Positions 7,963 to 16,232 of a stretch of DNA of 64,000 nucleotides are shown in pieces. The notes beneath the pieces are model-generated. The model did not search any database, had not been told where the DNA came from, and saw only the letters and a list, made by a program, of their open reading frames with translations. Position 1 is the stretch's first letter; every line of letters starts with the position of its first letter. Source of the DNA: Aliiruegeria haliotis (GTDB lineage Bacteria; Pseudomonadota; Alphaproteobacteria; Rhodobacterales; Rhodobacteraceae); the NCBI RefSeq assembly GCF_003003255.1, contig NZ_PVTD01000002.1, forward strand, positions 124,001 through 188,000, in the 5' to 3' direction. The position numbers and the translations under genes were made by a program.

Positions 7963-9771
7963 ATGCTAGTGACCGAAGAAGAAACTCGGGACGGGTATGT
8001 CCGTGACATAGTGTCAGGACGTGAAGTACGAGCGACCCCAGAAGAAGTCGAAGCCGTACAGGTCTTCGCGCGTCGACTCATTGAAGACTTTGACTACCCC
8101 AAGAGCCATATTCAGACGCGTCCGCAGTTTCGGGTCCGGGCACGACCATCTGAAGAGCGGGCAAGGACGTATCCAGTGGACATCGCAGTTTTCTCAGCCG
8201 AGAGAAAGCTAGAAGATGATGTAGATATCATCGTCGAATGCAAAAGAAAAAACAGAAGCGATGGAGAGAAACAACTTAAGCTGTACCTTTCCATGAGTTC
8301 GGCTCGGATCGGCGTGTGGTTCAATGGCGACGACCACCTCTATCTATATAAGCGCTACAAGACAGACGGCACTCTAGAATGGTCTGTGCTGCCAAACATT
8401 CCGAAATTTGGCCAAACTGTAGAAGATATCGGCCTTTTAAAGCGTCGAGAACTGCAAGCGCCTACAGATCTAAAAGCCCACTTCAGAACAATCAGAAACT
8501 ACCTTGCAGGAAACGCAACTGGTATTACCAGAGACCAATCGCTTGCCGAAGCGATCATGTCTCTACTCTTCTGCAAGATCTACGATGAGCTAAACACGCC
8601 ACCAGAAGACCTCCCACGATTTAGAACTGCTGTCGATGAACCAGTCGAAAGGGTTTTCTCGCGAGCTACAGAGCTCTTTCAACATGTCAAAGAAGAGTAT
8701 CCGGATGTATTTCAAGAACATGAAATCATCGCGCTCGACCCTGAAAGCTTGCAATACGTAGTTGGCGAGCTACAAAACTTCGCAATTACCGAAAGCTCGC
8801 GGGACGCAATAGGTGATGCGTTTGAAGTATTCATAGGTCCGGCGGTTCGAGGTGAGGAGGGGCAGTTTTTTACGCCTCGAAATGTTGTCCAAATGATGGT
8901 TGATATACTCGACCCTCAACCGAATGAAACTCTAATTGATCCATCATGCGGTTCTGGCGGTTTTTTGGTGGTTGCTCTTGAGCACGTCTGGAAAAAGATG
9001 GAGAATCAAGGAGAAAGGAATGGTTGGTCGGAGACCGTTCTAGAACGACGAAAACGAGAAGTCGCCAGTCGAGGTTTCAGAGGCTTGGATAAGGATAGCT
9101 TTCTAACCAAGGTTACGAAGGCATATATGGCGATCATTGGCGACGGTCGAGGCGGAGTGTTCTGCGAAGACAGTCTTGCCGAACCTCAAAACTGGTCAGC
9201 TATGACTCAGGAACGGACAAAACTGGGTTCGTTCGATGTGGTGATCACCAACCCTCCATTTGGCTCAAAAATAAAGGTCACCGGGCGGCAGAAACTCTCT
9301 CAATACAGGCTGGGTCACAGATGGAGGCAACCCAGAGGAGAAGACTGGCGAGAGGAAGGTTCGGTTCGAACAGACCAGAGTCCGCAGGTCCTGTTTATTG
9401 AACGATGCATTCAGCTCCTTAAACCCGGAGGGCGCCTAGGCATTGTTCTACCAGAAAGCCTGTTTGGCATGTCAAACTATGGGTATGTCCAGAAGTATCT
9501 CCTTGAGAACTTTAAGTTGATCTCCTTCATATCTCTTCCAGATGAGGTTTTCCAGCCATACACGCACGCAAAAACTTGCGTCGTGATTCTGGAGAACTCC
9601 CCTCCTAGCGATGACGACATCCATATGGCCATCGCGGATTGGTGTGGTCATGACAGCCGTGGCAAGCCAACCAACCGCGTGAATGACGACGGCTCGATTG
9701 AGTTGCTGGATGACTTGCCCAAAATTGCAGAGAACTTGGCACCATTGATGGATTGGCACTCAAATGACTGA
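7963..9771 (+). CDS. fused nuclease / N6-adenine DNA methyltransferase (RM subunit)
   Basis: A 602-residue protein joining a PD-(D/E)XK nuclease domain to an HsdM-like methyltransferase. In the first 140 residues, VDIAVF supplies the Asp (about D73) and VECKR the E92-x-K94 pair typical of the HsdR N-terminal type nuclease. The methylase half has the AdoMet motif DPSCGSGGF (about 326-334) and the catalytic NPPF (about 430-433), preceded by the N-terminal helical domain of HsdM with GQFFTP. The start is taken at the ATG behind GAGAGG. Its stop overlaps the next gene by eight bases. No separate HsdR translocase gene exists in the window, so cleavage may come from this polypeptide, as in BcgI-like enzymes. 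The N-domain could instead be a vestige. Confidence 0.85.
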   Translation: MLVTEEETRDGYVRDIVSGREVRATPEEVEAVQVFARRLIEDFDYPKSHIQTRPQFRVRARPSEERARTYPVDIAVFSAERKLEDDVDIIVECKRKNRSDGEKQLKLYLSMSSARIGVWFNGDDHLYLYKRYKTDGTLEWSVLPNIPKFGQTVEDIGLLKRRELQAPTDLKAHFRTIRNYLAGNATGITRDQSLAEAIMSLLFCKIYDELNTPPEDLPRFRTAVDEPVERVFSRATELFQHVKEEYPDVFQEHEIIALDPESLQYVVGELQNFAITESSRDAIGDAFEVFIGPAVRGEEGQFFTPRNVVQMMVDILDPQPNETLIDPSCGSGGFLVVALEHVWKKMENQGERNGWSETVLERRKREVASRGFRGLDKDSFLTKVTKAYMAIIGDGRGGVFCEDSLAEPQNWSAMTQERTKLGSFDVVITNPPFGSKIKVTGRQKLSQYRLGHRWRQPRGEDWREEGSVRTDQSPQVLFIERCIQLLKPGGRLGIVLPESLFGMSNYGYVQKYLLENFKLISFISLPDEVFQPYTHAKTCVVILENSPPSDDDIHMAIADWCGHDSRGKPTNRVNDDGSIELLDDLPKIAENLAPLMDWHSND

Positions 9772-11212
9772 TCATTTGAGGTTTTCCATTAAGCGCAGCG
9801 AGTTGCGATCTCGAATCCTAATTCCGAAGTATTATGACCCGGAACTGGGCGAAAATGCAGAGCTGGCTCAATCCGAATTCACGCTGAAACCTCTTGGAGA
9901 GCTACTTGAAGAGGGTCCGCAAGGGAGCCGTTTAGGGCATTGGGTGAGGCGCGACAACTACGGAACTGGAAGCATCCCTTACGTCCGAACCAGTGATTTG
10001 GAGGCGTGGCGTATAAGGCCAGACTTTAAAAAGGGTCTGAGCGAAGAAGTATACGAACAGTTCCGAGACAAGCAAGATGTACGTCCCTACGATCTTTTGT
10101 TCGTTGCGCATGGTACATACTTGGTCGGAAACGTGGGGATTGTGCTCCCCGGTGAAGAACGCTTAGTCCTTCAGGATCACGTGTTTCGCCTGCGGCTCTC
10201 CAATAGCGCCGAGATATCGCCGCATTACCTATTGGCGGCTCTCTCAACTTCATTTTGCCGACGTCAAGTCCGAGCGAAACAGTTTTCAGCAGATATTATT
10301 GACAAGATTGGAAACAGACATCTTGAAGTTCTCATCCCGATTCATAAAGAACGCACTATTAGAGAAGATGTAAGCCGGAGCGTCGAAGAGTTACTTTCAG
10401 AACAGAACTCGATATCTCAGAACGTGTCGAGGATCATTGGCGCTGATTTTCGTATGCTAAGGGAGAGACCTGAAACTAATCTTGGATTTAGAATTAAACC
10501 ATCAGGGATAAAGTCCAGAATCCTAATTCCGAAGTACTATGATCCATCGCTTGTTGCGGACATCGAAGCGAAGGCTGCTGAACACGACGCAAACTGGATT
10601 GAGATTTCTGAACTTGTAGCTAGCGGACTGCTCTCGGTCACCACCGGTGTCGAGGTCGGAAAGCTCGCCTATGGCACAGGGGAAATTCCCTTTTTGCGGA
10701 CATCGGACATCGCCGGCTTGGAGGTCCGACATGATCCGAAGCACTGCGTAAGCCACGCAATCTTTGAGCAATACGAAGACAAGGCTAGCTTGGAACCAAA
10801 TGACATTCTCCTCGTGCGCGACGGAACGTATCTGGTGGGATCGTCTGCTCTGGTCGGCAACGAGACTGGGCCATCGCTGTGTTGCGGTGGAATGTATCGT
10901 CTGCGCTCCAACAACAAGGACGAACTTGATCCGATTGTGTTGCTAGCACTTTTGAACCAACCGCTTAGCAGAAGGCAGATGAGAGCAAAGCAGTTTACTC
11001 GAGACGTAATCGACACGTTAGGGAAGCGGCTGCTCGAAGTCTTGATCCCTTCTCCATTTTCGCCAAATTCGCTTGAGATGGGAGCAAGACTAAGTGCAGA
11101 AATGAGGCGAAAGGCCAGAGTCCGACTAAGACTTCAGGACGCAACGGGCCAAATTGAACCGGACATCCCGGATCGTTCAATAGGGCGTCCCGGCTGGTCA
11201 ATGCGAGCGTAA
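9764..11212 (+). CDS. hsdS: type I-like specificity subunit (HsdS)
   Basis: DNA recognition subunit for the preceding methylase-nuclease. Its 482 residues are an internal duplication: SRILIPKYYDP occurs at residues 16-26 and again at 251-261. Each half continues with matching GTG(S/E)IP(Y/F)(V/L)RTSD, GTYLVG and RRQ(V/M)RAKQF blocks. Each half is thus one target-recognition domain plus a spacer helix, and the protein should read a bipartite site. The gene overlaps the methylase by eight bases, showing translational coupling. The C-terminal 50 residues are Arg-rich and not conserved between the halves. No third subunit follows; the next gene is convergent. Confidence 0.9.
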   Translation: MTDHLRFSIKRSELRSRILIPKYYDPELGENAELAQSEFTLKPLGELLEEGPQGSRLGHWVRRDNYGTGSIPYVRTSDLEAWRIRPDFKKGLSEEVYEQFRDKQDVRPYDLLFVAHGTYLVGNVGIVLPGEERLVLQDHVFRLRLSNSAEISPHYLLAALSTSFCRRQVRAKQFSADIIDKIGNRHLEVLIPIHKERTIREDVSRSVEELLSEQNSISQNVSRIIGADFRMLRERPETNLGFRIKPSGIKSRILIPKYYDPSLVADIEAKAAEHDANWIEISELVASGLLSVTTGVEVGKLAYGTGEIPFLRTSDIAGLEVRHDPKHCVSHAIFEQYEDKASLEPNDILLVRDGTYLVGSSALVGNETGPSLCCGGMYRLRSNNKDELDPIVLLALLNQPLSRRQMRAKQFTRDVIDTLGKRLLEVLIPSPFSPNSLEMGARLSAEMRRKARVRLRLQDATGQIEPDIPDRSIGRPGWSMRA

Positions 11213-11299
11213 AAAACGTACACGAGTAGAGTGCACGCTGAAGAGGTCCGAGATCGGCATGCACCGGAGGTCACTTCGCATTTCCAGAAAGAGCTGGTT

Positions 11300-12157
11300 C
11301 TATTCCTCAGGCGCTCTCTGGCAATCTACTAGCAGCAACCGCTTTATTTTTCCGCTTGCTGAGCTGACGCGACGAATCCTCATGTCTAGTTTGTTTCGGG
11401 TACCAATATTACTCCCATGTAGCGACCAAGTTAGCAAAGAAAGGTCACCCACGGAGAAATCGGCGTCAGGTCGAATGGGGATCACACGGTCGAACTGATC
11501 AACAAAGACCCGAGCGTTTCGCGATAGTGAATTGTAGCGGGTGACATTGCCGCGCACAACTTCTAGGCCGACCGACTCTTCTTGCGTGTTAACCCAATCT
11601 TTTGTGTCCTCGTTGAACTTGACAAGCTCGTTTCTTGCGGAACCAATAGAAATACTGGAAATTGTGCCCTCAGCGCCTATCGGGCGGTGTGCCGCTTGAA
11701 GGCTGCCCTCTAACGTTTCGGACAGCTCGTCAAAGTCTACCGGTGGCTTCTTAAGGGGAGGCGGTTGTTTCCGTTCATAAATCTTCCTGAGGGGTGTAGT
11801 CTGTGGCTCTGCATCAAGCGCGCCAGTTGCCCTGCTGAAGGCCGTCTTGATGAAGTCGTAGAACATCGGGCCACCCACAGAGGCCGCCAAGGCTGACATT
11901 GCGGGATAGGCTTCAATTAACACGATCAACTCGAAGATGAAGCTGCCTTGTCTGGCGGGCTTCAACAAAATGGACGCCTTTTTTAGAGCGGTGGCCCGTG
12001 TCGTGACTTCGCCAGTCATGTAGGCGTGAGTAGCGATATGCATAGCGCGAGCAATGCCGTCGATAGATGTGGCGCCATCATAGCCGGGGAGCACGTTTTC
12101 GTCGGCCAATCCGCCCATGTATTTGATTTTAATGCGATGTTCGGATAGTGTAACCAT
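11300..12157 (-). CDS. uncharacterised island protein (possibly DUF7946 family)
   Basis: A 285-residue protein of unknown function, convergent with the specificity gene. The start is placed at the ATG opening MVTLSEHRIKIKYMGG, because the frame upstream has none of the character of the family. The N-terminal 110 residues carry the best conserved-looking blocks: GLADENVLPGYDG, IARAMHIATHAYMTGEV and KPARQGSFIFEL, then a hydrophobic helical segment around AYPAMSALAAS and FYDFIKTAFSRATG. A Pro/Lys-rich linker and a beta-rich tail follow. I believe it belongs to a family annotated DUF7946, often seen on islands and near restriction genes; the name is from memory. No catalytic motif is visible. A defence accessory role is inference only. 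Confidence 0.7.
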   Translation of the reverse strand: MVTLSEHRIKIKYMGGLADENVLPGYDGATSIDGIARAMHIATHAYMTGEVTTRATALKKASILLKPARQGSFIFELIVLIEAYPAMSALAASVGGPMFYDFIKTAFSRATGALDAEPQTTPLRKIYERKQPPPLKKPPVDFDELSETLEGSLQAAHRPIGAEGTISSISIGSARNELVKFNEDTKDWVNTQEESVGLEVVRGNVTRYNSLSRNARVFVDQFDRVIPIRPDADFSVGDLSLLTWSLHGSNIGTRNKLDMRIRRVSSASGKIKRLLLVDCQRAPEE

Positions 12158-12699
12158 GTGCTGCCCCAGTGCTTTTGACTTTTGGGGAACGCTAGATCGT
12201 GTGAGCGCTTGATGCATCAAAAAAAGGAGGAAATCTGGCGCCCCAAATCCAACAGTTGACAAACCGCATGTGTCCATAAGGGGACGGCAAGGCTCTGGAT
12301 GCATTGATCGAGTTGTCTGCTCTGTCCGCACGGGCGACTGTCGCTCCCAAAAACTTCTGCGGCGATATCGAAGGACCGATTCCAGTTTCGACACCGCTGC
12401 ATTGAAGCTTGTTTTGCCAACCGAAAGTCCACCCTCCTTCCGTCCGCTATCTACGTATTGCCGCTGCTAGCGAACCCCGCAGCAGCTATCAAGCAGGCTC
12501 GCAACGGGCTTTTGCCGCACCGGCCACGAGCGGCTGATTCCGGTTTCGCGATGGCAAACCTTTCGAAAGCTGCTCTTGCGAAAGAGAAACGTTGTTCCAG
12601 TATGGAGAAAGCGAAGCCAATCGCTGCTCTCCCCTCCACCGAAATATCGCGGTTATTGCTTAAGGACGTGTCCGTACGCCTTGTGGTCCGGATGGATTG
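12158..12699. other. AT/GC-mixed spacer in the right part of the island
   Basis: I see no supported gene here. Overlapping open frames exist on both strands, but they lack ribosome sites and coding bias. The promoter for the leftward unknown gene should lie near 12160-12300. Confidence 0.3.
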
Positions 12700-13074
12700 G
12701 GTGTCCGTCATTCTCCGCCGTGGCCGCAAGGACCCCGTGGATATGACCGGCAGCGAAGGCGAGGCCAGCATGACCAACATCGGCATGGCCCTGATTTACA
12801 ACATCAACACGCCCGATGTGGACGGCTTCCGCAAAAGCTAAACTTAAACTGACGCGGATACATTCCGCTCCACGTTGCGTGCCGCCAGCAGGAACTGAAG
12901 GAGAGATGACCGAGCAAAACATCGACCTACAACGAAGCCCCATACCCTCTGGGGCAGCACCGCCCGGTGATTGAGAAGATCCGGCTGCGACTGAGATTGG
13001 ACAAGAACGGCTTCAAAATTGACCGCCGCGCACGAGAACCGGAAGAGGAAGAAGGCGACGATTCCGACACCTGA
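12700..13074 (+). pseudogene. decayed GC-rich gene relics
   Basis: Three short stretches show strong third-position GC like chromosomal genes but lie in different frames. The first runs to a TAA at 12839-12841 and ends DVDGFRKS. The second ends ...LRAASRN at a TGA at 12895-12897 and is followed at once by AGGAGAG and ATG (12906). The third reads YNEAPYPLGQHRP and ends in an acidic tail EEEEGDDSDT at 13072-13074; a one-base shift separates it from the ATG. These look like remnants of two adjacent genes broken by indels. I cannot name the family. Confidence 0.35.
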
Positions 13075-13085
13075 CTCTGCTCCCA

Positions 13086-13118
13086 ATATCGTACTTTTTG
13101 CCTCCGATATCGTACCTT
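13086..13118 (+). promoter_or_regulatory. right arm-type integrase sites
   Basis: ATATCGTACTTTTT at 13086-13099 and GATATCGTACCTT at 13106-13118 repeat in the same orientation with the same 21-bp pitch as the pair next to the integrase. They lie 80 bp inside attR. Finding the same pair at both ends supports arm-site function. Confidence 0.75.
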
Positions 13119-13198
13119 CTGCCTTAGGCGTCGGATTCCCTGTTGCTTTTATTTCCGTTTTTCAATCCCTTACAGGGTGCGTCAGACTTTCACACTTA

Positions 13199-13218
13199 GA
13201 TTCCAGGGTCGCCCACCA
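13199..13218 (+). repeat. attR: right copy of the 20-bp island repeat
   Basis: GATTCCAGGGTCGCCCACCA is identical to the tRNA-Tyr 3' end but has no tRNA body before it. It marks the right end of the island. Confidence 0.93.
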
Positions 13219-13598
13219 CCACATCGTGTGGTTTCCACTCCCCCCCCAAAAAACTTGATGCGTGGGCACCAGCGCCCCCTCGGGCCCGGGAGTTCCCCGC
13301 ATCACGTGGTGCCTCTGGAGTCCACAAAGCGCTCCGCCTCAACAGTCTCTGAAGTCAACGCCGGCAATCCCTGCCATGTCGCTTCGCCTGGGCGACGTTT
13401 GCGCAAATGAACTGCGAAGCTCATCGGGTGATCCCCGGAACGCTCAGGGTTCAGGCTATCGCCGCGAGAAACAGCAATCCACGGAGCCGAGGACGCCCCG
13501 CATCCTCCTCTCCGCCGCAATCGCCTCACAAGCTGATCTCCGCTTCGGCGAAGCCGCGGCAGCGACCAGCAGCATCGCCTCCCCTGTCACATCCCGGT
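13219..13598. other. intergenic region right of the island
   Basis: About 380 bases of GC-rich sequence without a supported gene. It begins with a run of eight Cs near 13243 and lies downstream of the leftward transporter gene. Before the insertion it would have followed tRNA-Tyr directly. Confidence 0.35.
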
Positions 13599-14963
13599 TC
13601 AGAAGTACCTCACCCACAGGTAGCCATTTGCGATCACCAGGGTCAGCACCATGATCGGGAAGGAGATCCTGGCGAAGGCGACAAATCCGATGGGCTGCTT
13701 GGCCTTTTCGGCAAAGGCCGCAACGGTGAGGTTGGCCGAGGCCCCCAACAGCGTGCCATTGCCGCCCAGACACGCGCCGAGCGCAAGCGACCACCAGAGC
13801 GGCTCGATCGCCTCGGCGCCACCGAAGGTATCGGCCGTGGATTGGATCAGCGGGATCATCGTGGCCACGAAGGGGATGTTGTCGAGGATCGCGGACAACA
13901 GGCCGGATGCCCAGAACACCAGGAAGGAGGCCTTCATCAGGTCGCCATCAGTCAGTTCCAGCACCTTTTCACCCAGCATCTCCAGCAGGCCCACGTTCTC
14001 GACACCGGCAACGATCACGAAGAGACCCCCGAAGAAGAAGATCGTCACCCACTCCACCTCGGCAAAGATATCATGCACTGATTCCGACTGCTTGTCGGCA
14101 CCCTGACGCCCGAAGGCGAGCAACATCAGCAACGCTGCTCCGCCAAGCGCAGCCGTTCCGGGCGCGATCCCGTAACCATGGCCAAGGGTGAAACCCGCGA
14201 GCACCAGTGCCAAAACGAACAGCGACTTGACCAGGAGCGCGGTATCGGTGATCGCTTCCGCTTCGTTGAACTTCATGATCCGTTCGGAGGCCGAGGCCGG
14301 GATCCGCGACAGCGGGCCTCGGTTCATTAGGTAGATGATAATCGTCACCACGACGAGCAGGATCGCCGAGATCGGGGCAAGGTTGACGATGAAATCGTTG
14401 AAGCTGAGGTTCGCCGCCGACCCGATGATGATATTGGGCGGGTCGCCGATGAGCGTGGCGGTGCCGCCGACGTTGGAGGCCAGGATCTCCGCCACGAAGA
14501 ACGGAAAGACCCGGGTCTCCAACGCCTCGGTGATGAGCAGCGTGATCGGTGCGATGAGCAGCACCGTGGTCACGTTGTCGAGCAAGGCCGAGAAGATTGC
14601 CGTGATCAGGGTCAGCATGATCAGGATACCGGTCGGATTGGCCTTGACCACCTTCGCCGCCTTGATCGCCGCCCATTGAAAGAGGCCACATTTCGAGGTG
14701 ATGCCGACAATCACCATCATGCCGATCAACAGGGCCAGCGTGTTGGCATCCACTCCCGCAACTGCCTGTTCCTGGTTGATGATCCCGAACAGAACCATCA
14801 GCGCGGCGCCCAGCATCGCGAGGATCGCGCGGTTCAGCTTCTCGGTGATCATGACCGCGTAGATGGCAATGAGAATGCCGGTCGCGATCCAGAGCGGATC
14901 TATGCCCAGCAGGTCGGCGACGGAGAGGCCGGGCTCTCCGTGCGATGTCGTGTGTTCGGTCAT
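13599..14963 (-). CDS. ArsB/NhaD-type (SLC13-like) ion transporter
   Basis: A 454-residue inner-membrane secondary transporter of the ion transporter superfamily, with about eleven hydrophobic segments. Diagnostic features are two mirrored repeats with re-entrant motifs: SALLDNVTTVLL and GGTATLIGDPPNIIIG in the first half, SAILDNIPFVATM and GGNGTLLGASANL in the second. Such proteins move Na+/H+, arsenite, phosphite-like anions or dicarboxylates; the substrate cannot be chosen from sequence. A gene for a CBS-domain protein lies 12 bases upstream on the same strand, so the two are probably co-transcribed and the CBS protein may gate transport. Alternatives are NhaD antiporter or ArsB-like permease. 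Confidence 0.88.
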   Translation of the reverse strand: MTEHTTSHGEPGLSVADLLGIDPLWIATGILIAIYAVMITEKLNRAILAMLGAALMVLFGIINQEQAVAGVDANTLALLIGMMVIVGITSKCGLFQWAAIKAAKVVKANPTGILIMLTLITAIFSALLDNVTTVLLIAPITLLITEALETRVFPFFVAEILASNVGGTATLIGDPPNIIIGSAANLSFNDFIVNLAPISAILLVVVTIIIYLMNRGPLSRIPASASERIMKFNEAEAITDTALLVKSLFVLALVLAGFTLGHGYGIAPGTAALGGAALLMLLAFGRQGADKQSESVHDIFAEVEWVTIFFFGGLFVIVAGVENVGLLEMLGEKVLELTDGDLMKASFLVFWASGLLSAILDNIPFVATMIPLIQSTADTFGGAEAIEPLWWSLALGACLGGNGTLLGASANLTVAAFAEKAKQPIGFVAFARISFPIMVLTLVIANGYLWVRYF

Positions 14964-14975
14964 GGTCGGTGTCCG

Positions 14976-15491
14976 CTAGTGGGGTTCGATGAGAACGTGA
15001 TCGAGGAGGGAGTTGGCGCTCATGGTGCCGACGAAACGGCCGGTTTCCGGTTCCACCAGGATCACGTGTCGCTTGTACTGGTAGATCAGGAAGATACCCT
15101 CCATGACCGGCGTGTTGGGAGCGATGACGGGGATGTTGTTGGGGTCGGACATGTTGTCAAAGACCTTCTCCCCCTTCAGCCGCTCCACCTGGGCATCGAA
15201 ATCGGCTTCGTCGAGGCTCATGAAGCTGAGGTTGCCAAGATGCCCGCGCTTGGCCTTCGACTTCGACGAGATCGATCCGAGCGGCGACAGGGTCGCGGCC
15301 TTGGGCAGGATCAGCTTCAGCAGCGTCGGCGCAGTGAAAACGCCGAGGTATTTGCCGTCAGCGTCGACCACGGGCAGGAATCTCAGGCGAGTGTTCTTGA
15401 TGATGTTCAGGGCCGCGGCGACGGACGTGTCCGGCGGCACGGTGTGCTGCTTGTCCGGCGGCACCATAACATCCTTGCAGGTCAGTCCCAT
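14976..15491 (-). CDS. CBS-domain protein
   Basis: A 171-residue soluble protein made of a CBS pair: TCKDVMVPP...SVAAALNIIKNTRLRFLPVVDADGKYLGVF for the first module and NIPVIAPNTPVMEGIFLIYQ...GTMSANSLLDHVL for the second. The modules are separated by a 45-residue Lys/Ser-rich insertion. CBS pairs usually bind adenine nucleotides and regulate a partner. The start is the ATG behind AGGAG; a frame open to 15536 lacks such a site. It is the first gene of a two-gene unit with the ion transporter, which is the obvious partner. Confidence 0.85.
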   Translation of the reverse strand: MGLTCKDVMVPPDKQHTVPPDTSVAAALNIIKNTRLRFLPVVDADGKYLGVFTAPTLLKLILPKAATLSPLGSISSKSKAKRGHLGNLSFMSLDEADFDAQVERLKGEKVFDNMSDPNNIPVIAPNTPVMEGIFLIYQYKRHVILVEPETGRFVGTMSANSLLDHVLIEPH

Positions 15492-16051
15492 CACGCTCCT
15501 CCAGCCTTTGAGGGAAGAGCAGCCAGCCTGCCGCAAATTCGGTTTCCCCGGAAGGGTCTGAGGGGTGGGAATGCACCTTCAGGAGGGCCGGGCCGCTCTT
15601 CGGTGAGGGTCATTCCACGACGCGGATCGTATTGCTACCCACCCGGACCATGCGCCGCAGGTGTGCGTTCGGCCGGACACACCGATATCGGACAGGTGCC
15701 AGACGGAAGAGTCAGGAGAGACGGGACTTGCAGGAAATGGCGCAGACTGCAAATTTATTGTTAAGTTTCAATTTGTTAAATCCAAAACCTCGAGGGCAGA
15801 TCTGCCTCCGGCATTCCACGGATCGCCCCGGTCGGCACTGTATGAGCCGGATCCCTTGCCCTCGGTCAGCCCCTGACTTCACACAGGCGGAGAGCGGCTA
15901 TTCCGTGACAGCATGCCCGATCCGATGCGTGCGGGCGCGAGATACCGCTTCCACGTTTCGTCCGAGCACCCGACGGTGAAATACCCGGCGCTTCGGTGCG
16001 GGGTATTGCAATTCTGCGAATCCCCGGCTAGTACACCGCGACTGTCGGCAT
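15492..16051. other. intergenic region between the CBS gene and tRNA-Glu
   Basis: About 560 bases without a credible gene. An AT-rich patch at 15757-15790 stands out from the GC-rich surroundings and may hold a promoter for the leftward operon or be a relic of an insertion. Confidence 0.35.
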
Positions 16052-16126
16052 GCTCCGTTCGTCTATCGGTTAGGACGCCAGGTTTTCAACCTGGAAAGAG
16101 GGGTTCGATTCCCCTACGGAGTGCCA
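16052..16126 (+). tRNA. tRNA-Glu (TTC)
   Basis: The acceptor GCTCCGT pairs with ACGGAGT (one G-T pair at position 1). The anticodon arm is CCAGG-TTTTCAA-CCTGG with anticodon TTC, and the T arm is GGGG-TTCGATT-CCCC. CCA is encoded. No integrase or repeat accompanies this tRNA. Confidence 0.96.
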
Positions 16127-16232
16127 CGGTTCCCTCGAATGCCCCCATGCGCCTTGCCGTCCGGCCACGCTCGAACGACATCTGCGGCGCGGACCATGCC
16201 AAGCCCCCCAACCGCATCCTGATCCACCCGCG

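Larger units (their letters stand above)
1902..13218. mobile_element. integrative genomic island in tRNA-Tyr
   Basis: The element is bounded by a 20-bp direct repeat of the tRNA-Tyr 3' end. A tyrosine integrase lies directly inside the tRNA end, reading away from it. Inside each border lies a pair of ATATCGTAC repeats with 21-bp pitch, probably arm-type integrase sites. The cargo is a large protein with an atypical P-loop ATPase domain, a serine resolvase, a methylase-nuclease fusion, a specificity subunit and an unknown protein. Most of it is visibly lower in GC than the flanks. No conjugation or capsid genes are seen, so transfer probably needs a helper. The boundaries are seen directly; mobility today is inferred. 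Confidence 0.9.

Noticed and set aside
12458-12841. 127-codon plus-strand frame in the island
   Set aside because: Only the last third shows coding bias; treated as part of decayed relics rather than as an intact gene.
16052-16126. Second integration at tRNA-Glu
   Set aside because: No integrase, no repeat of its 3' end within the window.
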